Shown piece after piece: positions 1 through 11,588 of a DNA stretch of 62,389 nt. This stretch comes from Mesotaenium endlicherianum (Eukaryota; Streptophyta; Zygnematophyceae; Zygnematales; Mesotaeniaceae): positions 155,828 to 218,216 of the forward strand of contig WELA01005813.1 of the NCBI GenBank assembly GCA_009602735.1, given 5' to 3'. The notes below the pieces were generated by a model that was not told the DNA's origin, searched no databases, and saw only the letters and a list, made by a program, of their open reading frames with translations. Each line of letters starts with the position of its first letter. The stretch's first letter is position 1. The position numbers and the translations under genes are program-made.

Positions 1-122
1 GCCCGGGGGGGTGGATAGGGGGGGGTGGGGAGTTGGTGTTATATTTACGTGGCTGACAAGCAGCACTTGGAGTCTCACGCTCGTGATGTACTGGGTGCTC
101 CCTGCGGCTGTGGGCGACGCAG

Positions 123-531
123 CAAGCGCTGCTGGGTGCGGGGGGGCCATTGGAGAGGCTGGCGGCCGCGTACGCAGCCGTGCAGGAGACGGCGGCGGAG
201 GAGGACGCGGCTCTGCGCAAGTGCAGCTCTGCGGTGGCTGACGTGGCCAACCTGGACAAGGCTGCTGACGTGGCGGCGGTGTCGGGTGAGCGTCTTGCCC
301 TGCGCCCGCTAGCACTCTCTCTCTCTCTCTCATTTGCAGGTGAGAGGGGCCACTATATGGGCCAGGATGGCGACTGAGGCACTTGGCGCACTAGCCAGAG
401 CTCATACTGGGCCTCCACTAAGGCCTCAGCATCTTTACTGGCTGTGCCCATTTTGCAAGAATGTATGCCTGAATTGTGAGTTGTGAAATGAGGGAGGAAT
501 CAAGACATCCATGCGTGCAGGCACGTGTGCC

Positions 532-595
<64 letters not shown>

Positions 596-3484
596 TCTTC
601 TGGGGAGGGGGGGTAGAGAAGGAGTCACTGGGCAAAGACTTGCCGGGAGGCAGCACCAGAGCACGTAACATCCTGACAGGTGTATGCGAGTGAGCACCGT
701 GTGCGCGCAGGGGCGGCGGCGGTGAGTAAGGTGGCGGAGGAGCTGCAGGCGCGGCAGGGCGTGCTGGCGCGCTGCATCGAGCAGCTGGAGGCGCACGAGC
801 GCAAGCGCAGCTCGCTGGTGCTGCTCCTTCGCGAGGCCCTCCGGACTCAGGTGCCCTCCCCCCCCCTCCACCCCCTTCCCGTCCCTCCTGGTCCCGCTCC
901 CTCCCTTCTCCTTTTCCTCCTCCTCCTCCTCCTCTAGTCCTTTCCCCTCCCCTCCTGCCAGTCGTGATGCTTAAATGGCTGGGGGCGATCGATGCTGGTG
1001 CCGTTTTGATGCTTGTGCTGCTACTGGCCAGGCGCTGGGCCTACTGCTGCTGCTGCTGCTGGGAGTGCCCTTCGCGCCAGGTAGACTCAGAGGAGGAGGA
1101 CGAGCTTGTTCTGGCTCTGCGGCTGCGGCTCTGGGCCTAACTCTGGCTGTGCCTGCCGCTGTTTCTGCATTGGGCGCGTGTGTCGAGCTCTGTACGCACG
1201 ACGAGGCGCCATGGTCTTGACTCTGGGTGTTCTATGCAAGGGTAGCATGAGTGTCACGGCACAGTCTTGCAGCAGAGGGTTGAGGCTGTGGCGTGGCGCT
1301 GTGTACTATCCCTCAGAAAGGTTCTCTTGCGTGTATCTGATTATTCTTCTCTGTCTGCGTCGTTGTTTCTGTGGTTCCTCGTGGTGACACGCGGCGGCAT
1401 CGTGGAGCAGGAGAGCAAGCTGGAGCGCGTGCGCAACCAGCTACAGGTAGGTGCACTTGCGCACGCGCGTGTGCTCAAACATGCGTGCCCGTTCGTGTCC
1501 TTTTCTGCTCCTCTTTGCAGTGACCCGTTGTTGCCCCCACTCTCTACCTTGCTAAATATGCTTGCACGCATGAGCCCCTTTCCTTCCCTCTGCCGCGATA
1601 TTACCTTAGCCCAGGTATTCCAAGCTTTTCCTTTGGAAGTTGCACATGAGCCACCCGTCCTCCGCACTGGTTGAGACGGCAAGGAAGCACATGGCGGTAG
1701 CACATAGCTGTCCACTTGTTCCAGGACCTCTCCCACTCTCTCACACACGCGCACGCAAGCAAGCACACATACACACACTCACCCGACTGGTTGCTCCAGC
1801 GCCTGCCTCCCTTGCCCGCCCTGCCGCTAGCTAGCACTCAGCTCCGCCTCTGTCAGACAGGCTCCATGGCAAGCTCACGCTCGAAAGGTCTGCAAGGAGC
1901 GCCAGAGGGTACCATGCCCTGGTTCTTCGACCTATCGGTGTCCGCGCCCACTCCGTATGCAGCAGCTGGATCATACTGCCAGCCGCACGAAACCGTGGAC
2001 TTCTATGCAGCCTCGCCCGAGCAGTCGCACGACTTCCAGTGCACCGTCGCCCAGCGGGCCAGTTTCCCGACTCATGCTCCAAGGAAAGGCAGCGGGCTCC
2101 AGAAAGGCCAGCAGCAGCGTCGGCTGCCCATGTGGCGGCAACGTCAGGACTTCTCATGCCTCAGATTTGTTTGCCCGTCCTTACATGGGCACACACGCCC
2201 GCGCCGTCGGCAGATGCTGACGGTGGGTGTCTTTTGCTTGTGACAGGTGTCGAAGAAGCAGGCAGAGCAGGCGGTCACCGTGAGGCACCAGCTCCTCTCC
2301 GGCTCATACGAAGCCTCCTCGCCCACGCCGCACCAGCCTCCAGCCGCAGCCCAGGCCAACCACCCGCCGCCGCCTGGCACCGGCACCCTTCAGCCAGCGA
2401 TCCCCGCAATGAGCTCGGGGCACCAGATCTACTCGCCCCCCCCGCAGGTCGTATATCAGCCGCCGCCACCTGTCCCATCGCCAGGCTATACGTTGCCGCC
2501 AGGTGGCACTGCGGCTCCGCCACAAGAGCTCCATACTGCCCCTCCCAGCCAGGGCGGCGGGGCCACTCCCGTGAGCCCGCCAGGTGGCGGCATCCCAAAC
2601 GGCTCCCAGGAGCAGCAGGGCTCTGGGCCGCAGCATGCTCCAGAGGGGGGAAGTGGACTAGGCGCAGGCGAGGGCGTGGGGGCGCCTGAGGCCGTGAGCA
2701 CCAGCAGCGGTGGCGCTGGTGCCGGGGAGAGCTCGTCCACGGCGGTGCTGCGGGCTGCGACCAAGGGAGCGGCGGTGGCAGAGGCCGGAAGCGCCAGCGG
2801 CGGTGGCGGCGGCGGCGCTCCCCTTGACCCTCGCCGAGGCAAGGCGCAAGCGCAGGCTCAGGCTCAGGCTCAAGCACAGGCGCAGGAGCAGGCGCAAGCG
2901 CAGGGCACAACCGGGGGGGTAGGGGAGCTGCACAGGGTCAATGGCGAGTCGCCAGCTGTTCCTAGAGCCGCTGAGGGGGCGAAGGGGGGCGTGGAGGCCA
3001 TGGAGGACAACGGGCCTCCAGGTGGCGAGGGCCTGGCGAGAGCAGAAGGCGTCCATGGCGGGAAGAGCGAAGGCGGGGAGGCAGAGGGGGGCAGTGGTGA
3101 GACAAAGGCTGCAGCAACAGCAGGGCAGGAAAAGCCGGCGGGGGAGCAGCCTCCGGCACTCACAGAGGAGGCGAAAAAAAAGCAGCAGGCTGCTGAGCTG
3201 GCGGCCAAGCTGGCAGGCGCCGCCAACTCGGGGGCCTTGCTGTCGTCAGTGCTGTCCTCGCTTGCGGCACAAGGGGCATTGGGCCTCACTCCTGCTGCTG
3301 TCGCTGCCGCCCAACCACACTTTGCCCTGCCGCCAGGTGTCACCACCACCATGCCCACGCCTGGTGCATTCCCAGCAGGCTTTGGAGGCGACCTCAATAA
3401 TAACCGGGACGCGCCGCCTGAAAAACGCCCCCGGCTCGACGGCGGCACCTACGAAGTACTTGCCACTAATACGGCAGCAGGAGG

Positions 3485-3515
<31 letters not shown>

Positions 3516-3731
3516 TATGGCCCTCCCCCGCCCTTTGGCCCCCCTGGCCTCCCCCCCTCCTTCGGCAACGTTGCTCCTCCTTTTGCAAGCATGCAACTTA
3601 AGCAGGGGCCGCCGCCGGGGATGCCCATGGCTGCACCAGGCGGGTTCCCACCCCCCATCTTTCCCCCCGGCGCTGCCCCTGCTCCCGGTGCGCACAATTA
3701 CTACAGCCAGCCTCCTCAGCCGCCGATCTGA
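123..3731 (+). CDS. RPRD-like (CID/CREPT) RNA polymerase II CTD-binding protein, 3' part
   Basis: The gene is cut by the left window edge, so the N-terminal CTD-interacting domain is not visible. Exons that join in phase are about 123-285, 711-850, 1411-1446 (12 codons) and 2247-3731 (stop TGA). The first three encode a helical stretch with the motifs RCIEQLEAHERKRSSLV, LLLREALRTQ and ESKLERVRNQLQ, which continues in exon 4 as VSKKQAEQAVTVRHQLL. This matches the CREPT coiled coil of RPRD1 and the plant CID proteins (At5g65180 type), which dimerise and bind the phosphorylated Pol II tail during transcription and 3'-end formation. The roughly 470-residue tail is low complexity: Pro- and Gly-rich, a (Gln-Ala)n run, a poly-Ala run and a possible NLS (EKRPRLDGG). 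The start of the first exon is uncertain; there is an in-frame stop at 84-86. The family call is from memory. Confidence 0.75.
318..345 (+). promoter_or_regulatory. candidate recursive (zero-length exon) splice site
   Basis: Inside the 286-710 intron a CT-rich tract is followed by TTTGCAG directly joined to GTGAG. This is a complete 3' splice site abutting a 5' splice site, the form of a recursive-splicing ratchet point. It may also be a chance juxtaposition. Confidence 0.3.
537..593. repeat. (TG)n microsatellite in intron
   Basis: About 28 uninterrupted TG dinucleotides in the 286-710 intron of the RPRD-like gene. Confidence 0.95.
2841..2904 (+). repeat. in-frame hexamer repeat coding (Gln-Ala)n
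   Basis: Imperfect repeats of CAGGCT, CAGGCG and CAAGCA within the last exon of the RPRD-like gene. They encode alternating Gln and Ala with an occasional Glu. The third-position variation suggests the tract is not freshly expanded. Confidence 0.85.
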
Positions 3732-4725
3732 GGACCGACAAGTCACGGTCTTGCTTACCCCTTACCCCTTCTTCTCCCCCTCTAGGACTCGGCTCTTGGA
3801 CTTCAGAATGCCTTTGGAACTTCGAGCTCGGGCGCTTAATTGCTCTTGCAGACCTTTTTATCAACGCTACTTGAGTAGTCTAGGCAGGGGACTGGTGCAT
3901 AGCGCGTTGCACCACTGGTCTCGGCAATCGTACAAATAGGTACTGTCATCCCGGGGACGATAGTGAGCCTCTCTAGCCTCATACATCTGGCTGCTGCTTC
4001 TCTATATGTGAGCAAGCTCTTGTCTCGACTTTATTCCAATGGGCCGCTATTTTTTGTTCACACAGTTTCAAGCAAGAAGCAATGCGTGCATGTTTGTTTT
4101 GCCTCCGCTTAGCGCACAGCTGGTAAATCCCGGGAAGCTTGTCCCTGAGGCCACTGTAATCCTGAAGGTATGCTTATTATTACGTTTTGATGGAAATATT
4201 AAGCGGTTGAAATTATACAAAAACATGCAAACATATTAAACAGCTCGTTCAGGTTAGTTGCCGTTACAATGTCAGTGACGCCATGATCATGACTAGACAT
4301 TCAGGAAAGCAGATGTAGAGGAATGTAAACAAATTGTTGGTACATGATTGCATGTACACAAACATATTCATGGAGAACTGTAGCATACTTCAGACTGAAG
4401 GCCCACGAGAACATACAGAAAAAAAAGTCTACAGAGAACTGTTAGTGCTCGCATGGCTAGTTTTGTACACGAAATGTATAACATGAGGTATATGGTGCCA
4501 ACACATGAAACCCATAATGCAGTTTTGGGGACATTTGAGTACTTTTTAGCGTCATTTGCATCGGATTAGGCGGAATGAGCTGAAAGTACCTATGCTTGTT
4601 ATCAAGATTTTCCTGAAGTTCCATATCATTCTAAGTTGTATTGAGTAAAATATTGCAGTTTTACTAAATTGGCTGCATTTGTCCACGAAGAGGAAAAAAA
4701 GCATTCTGGCCTATATACTGCCTGT

Positions 4726-4929
4726 CATGGTGCAAGGCACCCTAGCCTCCTATAATGCTTAAATGGGTTCAAACTTGGTACACCTATTTCTGACCCTGTA
4801 CCAAATGACTCCATCAAAAAAAAACAAGTATTGACCAATCCTTCATGAGTTATACACATGCCAAAGTGGGCAGGTGTCACTTTTTGCACGCCTGAAGCTG
4901 GCCTCTCCGCATTTCTCGGAATATTTGCA
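4726..4929. repeat. diverged direct repeat, copy A
   Basis: About 200 bp similar to 5096-5300. The best conserved part runs from GTGCCAAAGTGGG-like sequence to CACGCCTGAAGCTGGCCT. The offset between copies is about 370 bp, so this may be part of an old tandem duplication. Confidence 0.6.
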
Positions 4930-5095
4930 AGACCCCAAATATTTATGGTGCACTGGTGGTTATGGCTTTGCAAAGGATGTAGCTCAAGTTTCAGTAGAAT
5001 TTGAGCTCTGTGGCCACTTGTATGCCAATTTTAGTGCATACTCAGTATCTGTCGACGAGACATCTTTCCAGCATTATAAAGCCCATCTTGCTGGC

Positions 5096-5300
5096 CATGT
5101 TGCAGAGCACCCCGGCCTGCAGTCATTCTCAAATTGAATGAAACTTGATACACCTCATCCTGACCCTGTGATCTATGAGTATATAAAAAAGAAAACTTGC
5201 TGTGACCCAAGTTGTAAGAGTTACACACGTGCCAAAGTGGGTAAGTGTCACTTTTCGCACGCCTGAAGCTGGCCTGTGAACAACTCAAGGAATACTTGCT
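5096..5300. repeat. diverged direct repeat, copy B
   Basis: Second copy of the 4726-4929 segment, same orientation, with scattered substitutions and small indels. Shared landmarks are CTGACCCTGT, an A-run, a GTGCCAAAGTGGG core and CGCCTGAAGCTGGCCT. Confidence 0.6.
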
Positions 5301-5411
5301 GAACACTTAAAAAAAAAGTTCCATGTAGAACTCTGCCATCTAGGAGAACCTAGTATAAGTTACAGAGCAATCTGAGGTCATCTGATTCAGATGTTGAAGA
5401 TGTAGTAGAGA

Positions 5412-5914
5412 TGTAGTGATTTGAGTTATTATATATTTGTTCGCATATATTTTAATGTTTTCAAATATATTTGGAGTAGTATTGTGTGGAGTCAAGTGTG
5501 AATAGGTACTCTAGTAACTTGGTTCATGTCCTTTGAACCTTCCAAGGCATTTTCGAAGTTAGAGGAAAGACCTAGAAGAACTCCATGTGGCAAAAGTCAG
5601 ATGTGCCATTTTTAGGTCAAAAGGACATGTGTACATTATTCTAGAAAGAGGTGGCAAGTTTTGGGATGTGTTGGGTGCCAACACATCAACATACACCTTC
5701 CTAGAAATTACTTATGTAGCAAGTATATAAACAAGAGCTAGAACATAGAAAGACATTCCAGAATCACTCTTGTACTTGCCAAAATCCAGAAATATATTAA
5801 CTTTCAAGAAGCCATCTCTCTTTCAAGAAGCTACCACTTGTGTTCAAAGATCCTTGTCTTGAATAGATAAAGTATTCTGTTTTACTAAGTACTTTATCTA
5901 TCTGTTTCACTACA
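5412..5914 (+). repeat. 5' LTR
   Basis: 503 bp, starting TGTAGTGATTTG and ending TTTCACTACA. It contains a TATA-like box and an upstream hairpin. It is nearly identical to 11589-12091. Confidence 0.97.
5665..5731 (+). promoter_or_regulatory. LTR promoter: inverted repeat plus TATA box
   Basis: A perfect 10-bp inverted repeat (GATGTGTTGG, 3-base loop, CCAACACATC) at 5665-5687 lies about 37 bp upstream of the TATA box TATATAA at 5724-5730. The same arrangement is kept in the 3' LTR and in the solo LTR. The promoter role is inferred from position in the U3 region. Confidence 0.6.
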
Positions 5915-5915
5915 G

Positions 5916-5927
5916 TGGTATCGGAGC
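5916..5927 (+). other. primer-binding site for initiator tRNA-Met
   Basis: TGGTATCGGAGC begins one base after the 5' LTR. It matches the usual plant retrotransposon PBS (TGGTATCAGAGC, complementary to the 3' end of tRNA-iMet) at 11 of 12 positions. Confidence 0.85.
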
Positions 5928-5951
5928 TAGGCACTTTGGTAGCACAAGAAG

Positions 5952-7232
5952 ATGGCCGATCCTCAAGACCAACAGCAAGCTTTCGAAGGAAGCCCTTCCT
6001 CTCCAAGACACCCTCCTCCAGCGCCGATGGGAGAGCCCACTCAAGAAAATCTGCAACAACAAGAAGCACCACAAGGAGGAGCACACCCTCCTCCAGCGTC
6101 GATGGGAGAGCCTACTCAAGGAAATCTGCAACAACAAGAAGCACCACAAGGAGGAGCACCGTCAAATCCCGTGGCAGCCGCTATAGCAAAGTTGACCCCA
6201 CCACAAGGAGTTCCCGCAAATGAGTGGGCAGCCTTCCTAATGACCGTCCACAACCAAGTGGGCTTGGCCACCTATGAAGCAACCGTGCAAGCGTCAAGAG
6301 AAGCTATGGCTGCCATGGTTGCCCCTATTGCGAGCAATGCTCAAAATCCAGCCCCGGCTCAAGCGCCTCCACAAGAGCCAACGAGAGCAAGGAAACTCAT
6401 CAAGCCCGGCAAACCCGACACTTTCAACCCCGGGAAAGGTGCCAACCTGAATTTATGGCTCTACCAAGTGGAGACGTACCTCGCGTTCCTTGAAGTACCC
6501 GAGGAGGACTACGTTCCCTTTGCCGTTACCTTACTTAGAGGAGCAGCAACATCATGGTGGCGTAACTATCAAGCGGCTATATATCAAGCTATGGCGCACC
6601 CCATGCTCGGCCAAGAGCCCCCACCATCATATGCAAGATGGGCAGATTTTCGTGAGGCCCTCAAGAAGCAATTCATGCCCATCAATGCGGAGAAGATTGC
6701 CCGAGGAAAGCTCCACCATCTCAAGCAAACGACGTCCGTTCAAGAGTATACATCCAGATTTCACGCCCTCACTCTTGAGATCCCCAACATGTCTCTCGAG
6801 GAGAAGATTGACCGTTACATCTTTGGCCTCAAACCCAAGGTGGCAAAGGAAGTGGAGTTACGCGACTTGACGGACTTCTCAAAGATCATTGAAGTGGCCC
6901 AAAAGGTGGATACCTTGGATTTCAAGCACTCCGTGCCTTCATCTTCACGGGTACCGACGACGCGGGTGTACGCAGCCCCTTCCACATCCGAATCTGGACC
7001 CACACCCATGGAAATCGGAGTTATTAAAAGGGACCCCGCGGCTGCCCGGAAGAGTGGAAGACCCTCCAATGACACTTATGATGCAAGAAACCAGCAAGGA
7101 GTGAAAGCAAGACTCTCCCCGGCTGAAAAAGAAGCTCTCATGACGGCTGGACTATGCTTCTATTGCAAGGAAAAGGGCCATCGTGCACTTTCATGCCCCA
7201 AAAAGTTGTCAAAAAACGGACAGCGCCGGTAG
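5952..7232 (+). CDS. gag: retrotransposon Gag
   Basis: 426 residues from an ATG 37 bp downstream of the LTR. The N-terminus has a tandem 25-residue duplication (75-bp units starting near 6011 and 6086) with the shared motif [10 protein letters not shown]. The middle is a retrotransposon Gag capsid-type domain (W-rich stretch with [13 protein letters not shown] and the later [13 protein letters not shown]). The C-terminus carries a CX2CX4HX4C zinc knuckle ([14 protein letters not shown]) for RNA packaging. The frame ends at TAG 7230-7232, overlapping the pol frame, and the slippery site sits just before this stop. Confidence 0.95.
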   Translation: MADPQDQQQAFEGSPSSPRHPPPAPMGEPTQENLQQQEAPQGGAHPPPASMGEPTQGNLQQQEAPQGGAPSNPVAAAIAKLTPPQGVPANEWAAFLMTVHNQVGLATYEATVQASREAMAAMVAPIASNAQNPAPAQAPPQEPTRARKLIKPGKPDTFNPGKGANLNLWLYQVETYLAFLEVPEEDYVPFAVTLLRGAATSWWRNYQAAIYQAMAHPMLGQEPPPSYARWADFREALKKQFMPINAEKIARGKLHHLKQTTSVQEYTSRFHALTLEIPNMSLEEKIDRYIFGLKPKVAKEVELRDLTDFSKIIEVAQKVDTLDFKHSVPSSSRVPTTRVYAAPSTSESGPTPMEIGVIKRDPAAARKSGRPSNDTYDARNQQGVKARLSPAEKEALMTAGLCFYCKEKGHRALSCPKKLSKNGQRR

Positions 7233-10200
7233 GCCAGGAGCCTACCACCCCAAGACCCACTTCACGAGAAGGCAACACGCCAAGTGAGGTGGAGACCCCC
7301 GTTGAAGACGACGTTCCAGCCCCAATGAGTTTGAGAGGTTACCTTGGAGGAGAGAAGGTCCACATCTTGGTGGATAGCGGAGCTCAAGGCAACTTCATTG
7401 CTGCAGATTTTGCCACCAAGCACGGTATTACTATGCGAACTCTTGACCACGACGAGGAGATTATGATGCCCGATGGATTCTCCTATACTACCCCTTCCAA
7501 GAAGACGTACCCCTTGGCACTCTCTATCAAGTCCTTCAAGGATAGAGTAGTGTTCTCCCCCATGCAATTGGGCAAGTACGACGTCATCCTAGGGACGCCT
7601 TGGTTGACCAAGCACAACCCCCAAGTTGATTGGAGGACCGGTACTATCAAGATCAAGAATGACATCACTTCAAGAATCTGTATTTTGCGCGCAATCCAGA
7701 ATATCCAGACCCAAGACATCCAGAAGCCGGCACACGAGATACTATTGTCCGCCCTCCAACTCAAGAGACTTGTGAGGAAGGGACACGAGCTTCTTTTGGC
7801 CTTGATCACGCCAAAAGACATCAAGAAAGACATCGAGAGTCAAGAAGGCAGCCCCGTTCCCAAGGAGATACAAGAAGTCTTTGAGGACTACAAAGAAGTG
7901 TTCTCCCCGGAATTGCCCAAGGGCCTACCCCCCAAAAGATTCGTAGACCACAAGATAGAGTTGGAGCCCGGAAGCAAGCCCATCTCTCGGCCTACGTTCA
8001 AAATGTCATACACGGAGCTAGACGAAGTCAAGAAGCAAATCAAGGAGCTACTGGAGCATGGCTTCATTCGACCTAGCAAGTCGCCATTTGGAGCCCCGGT
8101 GCTATTTGTCAAGAAGAAAGATGGTACCTTGAGGATGTGTGTGGACTATCGCGCCCTCAACAAGATCACCATCAAGAATCGATACCCGCTGCCGCGCATG
8201 GATGAGCTCATGGACCGGCTGGTTGGAGCCAAGTACTTCACGAAGATTGACTTACGGAGCGGCTACCACCAGATTCGCATCGCAGAACCGGACATAGAGA
8301 AGACGGCATTCAGGACAAGATATGGACATTTTGAGTTCATGGTCCTGCCATTTGGACTCACCAACGCGCCAGCAACTTTCATGACTATGATGAACACCAT
8401 ATTTCAGCCCATGTTGGACAGATTTGTGGTGGTATTCATCGATGACATCCTTATCTACAGCAAGACCCTTGAAGAGCATGCGAGACACTTGAAAGAAGTC
8501 CTTGAAGTATTGAAGCAAAACAAGCTGTTTGCGAAGGAGTCAAAATGCGAGTTTGCCAAACAAGAAGTGGAGTTCCTAGGTCTCCACGTGACTGCTGATG
8601 GCATCAAGATAGACCCCAAGAAGACCACGGTGGTGGAGGAATGGCCAACCCCCACGACCAAGAAAGAACTCCAGTCATTCTTGGGATTTGCCAATTGGTA
8701 CAGAAAATTCATCCAAGGCTTCTCGCACATAGCAGCCCCCCTGACAGATCTACTCAAGAAGGACAGGCTATATACATGGACCGAGAAAGAGGAAGAGGCA
8801 TTTCAAGAGTTAAAGCGAAGATTGACCACATCCCCGGTGCTCACACTCCCAAGTCCAAACCCAGATTGGCCCTTCCACGTCATCACCGATGCATCTTCCT
8901 ATGCAATAGGAGCAATCCTGCTTCAAGACCAAGGCAAGGGACTGCAGCCCATCGCCTACGAGTCAAGGAAGCTAAATCCAGCCGAGCAAAATTATACAAC
9001 CACGGAGCGAGAGGCATTGGCGATTGTACATGCCTTGAAGGTTTGGCGCTGCTACGTTGAAGGACGCAAAGTACTGGTCACCACGGACCACGAGGCGTTA
9101 AAGCACCTCCAAACGCAGCCGTATCTCTCAAGGAGACAAGCAAGATGGAGCGGATACTTGCAACAATACAACATCACGATTCAGTACCAGCCCGGCAAGA
9201 CAAACCCGGCTGACCCCCTCTCAAGACTGCAATTAAATGCAGTGATGGTATCCCTGAAGACAGATCTGGAAGCTCGATTTTCAGCCGCCTATGAAAGAGA
9301 CCCTTACTACAAGAACGGAGAAGCAGCCTTGGACCCATGCAAGAAGCAAGAAGGCAATTATTGGGTGAGGCAAGATACGGGCCAGAGATGTGTTCCTAAT
9401 GACTTAGACCTCCGGCTCTTGCTTCTACGAGAAGCACACGACAACCCTCTTGGAGGACACTTTGGAATCCTAAGGACCACGGGCGTTCTAGCTAGGACTT
9501 ATTGTTGGCCAGGCATGTCTAAGCAAGTCAAGGAGTACTGCAGGAGCTGTGACACATGCCAAAGAATCAAGCCATCATCGCAAAAGGCGGGAGGACTCCT
9601 CCAACCACTACCAATCCCCGAAAGACAATGGACGGACATCTCAATGGACCTTATCGTGGACTTGCCCGTGACACCTCGAGGCCATAATGCAATACTCACG
9701 GTGGTGGACAGACTTACCAAGATGGCTCATTTTATTCCCACGACGACTAAGGCTACAGCACCACAACTTGCAAGACTCATCTTTGACAACATCTTCCGAC
9801 TCCATGGACTACCATCAAGAATTGTGTCAGATAGAGATCCAAGATTCACAAGCCATTTCTGGAAAAATCTCTTCAAGAACTTGGGTACATCGCTGGATAT
9901 GTCTACTGCCTACCACCCACAATCAGATGGGCAAACCGAGCGTATGAATCGTACCCTAAAGACCTCTCTAAAGGCCTACGTGTCTACCCTCGAGCAAGAC
10001 TGGGACATGTACTTGACCCCCCTCGAGTTTGCCTACAACAACACTACGCAGGCCTCTACCCAAGAGTCCCCATTCTTCCTCAACTATGGCTTCCATCCGA
10101 CCACGCCACTGAGCTTCACGGCTGGCCATGATGAAGTACCTGCAGCCACAGATTTTATGGAGACATTAGAAGCAGCCCTTACAGCAGCGAAGAAAGCTCT

Positions 10201-10819
10201 ACAACACGCGCAAGATGCTCAAGCAAGAGTGGCGAACAGATCCAGAAGAGAAATTACGTACAGAGTGGGTGACAACGTGTTACTATCATCCAAGAACATT
10301 TCCCTGAACAACAGGCCTGCCGGCAGCAAGTTCTCTCCCAAGTATTTGGGACCCTTCAAGATTATCCAGCAAGTCAACCCCGTTGCTTTCAAGCTAGAAC
10401 TTCCCCAGACTATGCACATCGACCCCGTATTCCACGCTTCCCTCTTCAAGCCATATGTGCAACCCGACAACAAGTTCCCAGGACGTGTGACAACCCCACC
10501 AGCCCCAACAATAGTGGATGATCATTTGGAGTACGAAGTGGAAGACATAGTGGCTATGAGAAATTTCAGGAGACAGCAGCAATACTTGATCAAGTGGAAA
10601 GGATATCCAGATTCGGAGAATAGTTGGGTGGCGGCGCACTACCTTGACAAAGTTCAGAGAAAGTTGAAGCGCTTCCATGCCGCCAACCCCCATCTTGGAC
10701 CAGCCCCAAGTCTCTCTACTAGAAGCCCGAAGACTTCAGGGAGGCAGCCTGCCACCATCAAGAAGCAGCAGAAGACCCCTTGGAGGCAGCCTGCAAGAAC
10801 AAGAAAGAGGAAAAATTGA
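7154..10819 (+). CDS. pol: retrotransposon Pol polyprotein with C-terminal chromodomain
   Basis: An open frame of 1,221 codons, in the -1 frame relative to gag, with no ATG required at its start because it should be entered by frameshifting near 7212. Numbering from 7154: aspartic protease with VDSGAQGNF (Asp near 74); reverse transcriptase with [17 protein letters not shown] and the catalytic FIDDIL (Asp near 430); RNase H with [10 protein letters not shown] (near 579); integrase with an HHCC zinc region ending [11 protein letters not shown], then catalytic Asp in SMDLIVDLP (near 832) and [15 protein letters not shown]; then a chromodomain ([16 protein letters not shown], near 1140-1155). 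The chromodomain is expected to guide insertion to marked chromatin. No internal stop or shift is seen. Confidence 0.96.
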   Translation: MLLLQGKGPSCTFMPQKVVKKRTAPVGQEPTTPRPTSREGNTPSEVETPVEDDVPAPMSLRGYLGGEKVHILVDSGAQGNFIAADFATKHGITMRTLDHDEEIMMPDGFSYTTPSKKTYPLALSIKSFKDRVVFSPMQLGKYDVILGTPWLTKHNPQVDWRTGTIKIKNDITSRICILRAIQNIQTQDIQKPAHEILLSALQLKRLVRKGHELLLALITPKDIKKDIESQEGSPVPKEIQEVFEDYKEVFSPELPKGLPPKRFVDHKIELEPGSKPISRPTFKMSYTELDEVKKQIKELLEHGFIRPSKSPFGAPVLFVKKKDGTLRMCVDYRALNKITIKNRYPLPRMDELMDRLVGAKYFTKIDLRSGYHQIRIAEPDIEKTAFRTRYGHFEFMVLPFGLTNAPATFMTMMNTIFQPMLDRFVVVFIDDILIYSKTLEEHARHLKEVLEVLKQNKLFAKESKCEFAKQEVEFLGLHVTADGIKIDPKKTTVVEEWPTPTTKKELQSFLGFANWYRKFIQGFSHIAAPLTDLLKKDRLYTWTEKEEEAFQELKRRLTTSPVLTLPSPNPDWPFHVITDASSYAIGAILLQDQGKGLQPIAYESRKLNPAEQNYTTTEREALAIVHALKVWRCYVEGRKVLVTTDHEALKHLQTQPYLSRRQARWSGYLQQYNITIQYQPGKTNPADPLSRLQLNAVMVSLKTDLEARFSAAYERDPYYKNGEAALDPCKKQEGNYWVRQDTGQRCVPNDLDLRLLLLREAHDNPLGGHFGILRTTGVLARTYCWPGMSKQVKEYCRSCDTCQRIKPSSQKAGGLLQPLPIPERQWTDISMDLIVDLPVTPRGHNAILTVVDRLTKMAHFIPTTTKATAPQLARLIFDNIFRLHGLPSRIVSDRDPRFTSHFWKNLFKNLGTSLDMSTAYHPQSDGQTERMNRTLKTSLKAYVSTLEQDWDMYLTPLEFAYNNTTQASTQESPFFLNYGFHPTTPLSFTAGHDEVPAATDFMETLEAALTAAKKALQHAQDAQARVANRSRREITYRVGDNVLLSSKNISLNNRPAGSKFSPKYLGPFKIIQQVNPVAFKLELPQTMHIDPVFHASLFKPYVQPDNKFPGRVTTPPAPTIVDDHLEYEVEDIVAMRNFRRQQQYLIKWKGYPDSENSWVAAHYLDKVQRKLKRFHAANPHLGPAPSLSTRSPKTSGRQPATIKKQQKTPWRQPARTRKRKN
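7211..7246 (+). promoter_or_regulatory. -1 programmed ribosomal frameshift signal, gag to pol
   Basis: The heptamer A AAA AAC (7211-7217) is in the gag zero frame, five codons before the gag stop. After a 10-base spacer there is a perfect 7-bp stem (GGTAGGC at 7228-7234, GCCTACC at 7240-7246) with a 5-base loop. The pol frame is exactly the -1 frame. Slippery heptamer, spacer and stem are the classic parts of a -1 frameshift element. Confidence 0.8.
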
Positions 10820-11578
10820 CATTAGACACTCTTCTCTTCTCGCAGTTTCTGGACAGAAAACTAAAACTGCTACTGGTAATAGGTCTCTGCATAATAAATT
10901 CTGAAAATTTACCTGGCTGTAGTCCATGAGTAGCCGGTCATTTAGAGTCCAAGTTTGCTCAATTTGGAGCACTGGTGAGAGAGATATGATGCTCTAAGTA
11001 GAAGGGGGTCAGGCTGCTGGCATTGTTAGGACAGAATATGCCTTCTGACATTGTGCCTTCCCCTGAACTTGGAATGCTCTGAAACTCAAGACTCTGGTAG
11101 AACATCTTACAGCGCCCAGTTTGAGACTTAGTTTGCAGAATTTGGAGAAGTATAGAAGGACTTATGATTTTCAGAAGTTTCTGCACAGATTTGGAGGAGT
11201 GCCTACTCTCTCAGCTCTCAACGACACTCCAGAAATGAGAATGCTCTCAAATTTGGTGACCCGGTAGAGTTCTCCGACGCGGTCCGTCTGGCACTCGAAT
11301 TTTCAGATTTGGAGCAGTTCTGTGGCCGCTATGAATTTTTGAATTCGTGGCAGATTCTGGGCCAACTTGTACAATTTTCTTTATCATTAAGGAGTAGGCT
11401 AGCCAATAAGGTCACACCACCTACGACCTTGCCTAGTCTACCTTACATGTGTAGCACCTGACTTGGCGCCTTTGACTAGTCCTCTTCACATGTGTGGCAT
11501 CTGACTTGAAACTGTTGACTAGTTTGCTCCACATGTGTAAGACCTGACTTGACGCGCCGAGACGTCGCTTTTTCTATC
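10820..11578 (+). other. noncoding 3' region of the retrotransposon
   Basis: About 760 bp between the pol stop and the polypurine tract, with no long open frame. Around 11440-11560 a CACATGTGT-type motif followed by GACTTG recurs three times. Confidence 0.7.
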
Positions 11579-11588
11579 GGGGGGGTGA
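11579..11588 (+). other. polypurine tract
   Basis: A G-run followed by TGA abuts the 3' LTR start. This is the usual position of the plus-strand primer for reverse transcription. Confidence 0.75.

Larger units (their letters stand above)
3732..5411. other. 3' flank and AT-rich intergenic DNA
   Basis: This stretch holds the presumed 3' UTR of the RPRD-like gene and then AT-rich DNA up to the retrotransposon. Apart from one diverged direct repeat (listed separately) I see no coding exon or RNA gene. Confidence 0.5.

Noticed and set aside
2275..2910. 211-codon minus-strand frame opposite the RPRD-like gene
   Set aside because: Shadow frame of GC-rich, Pro-rich coding sequence.
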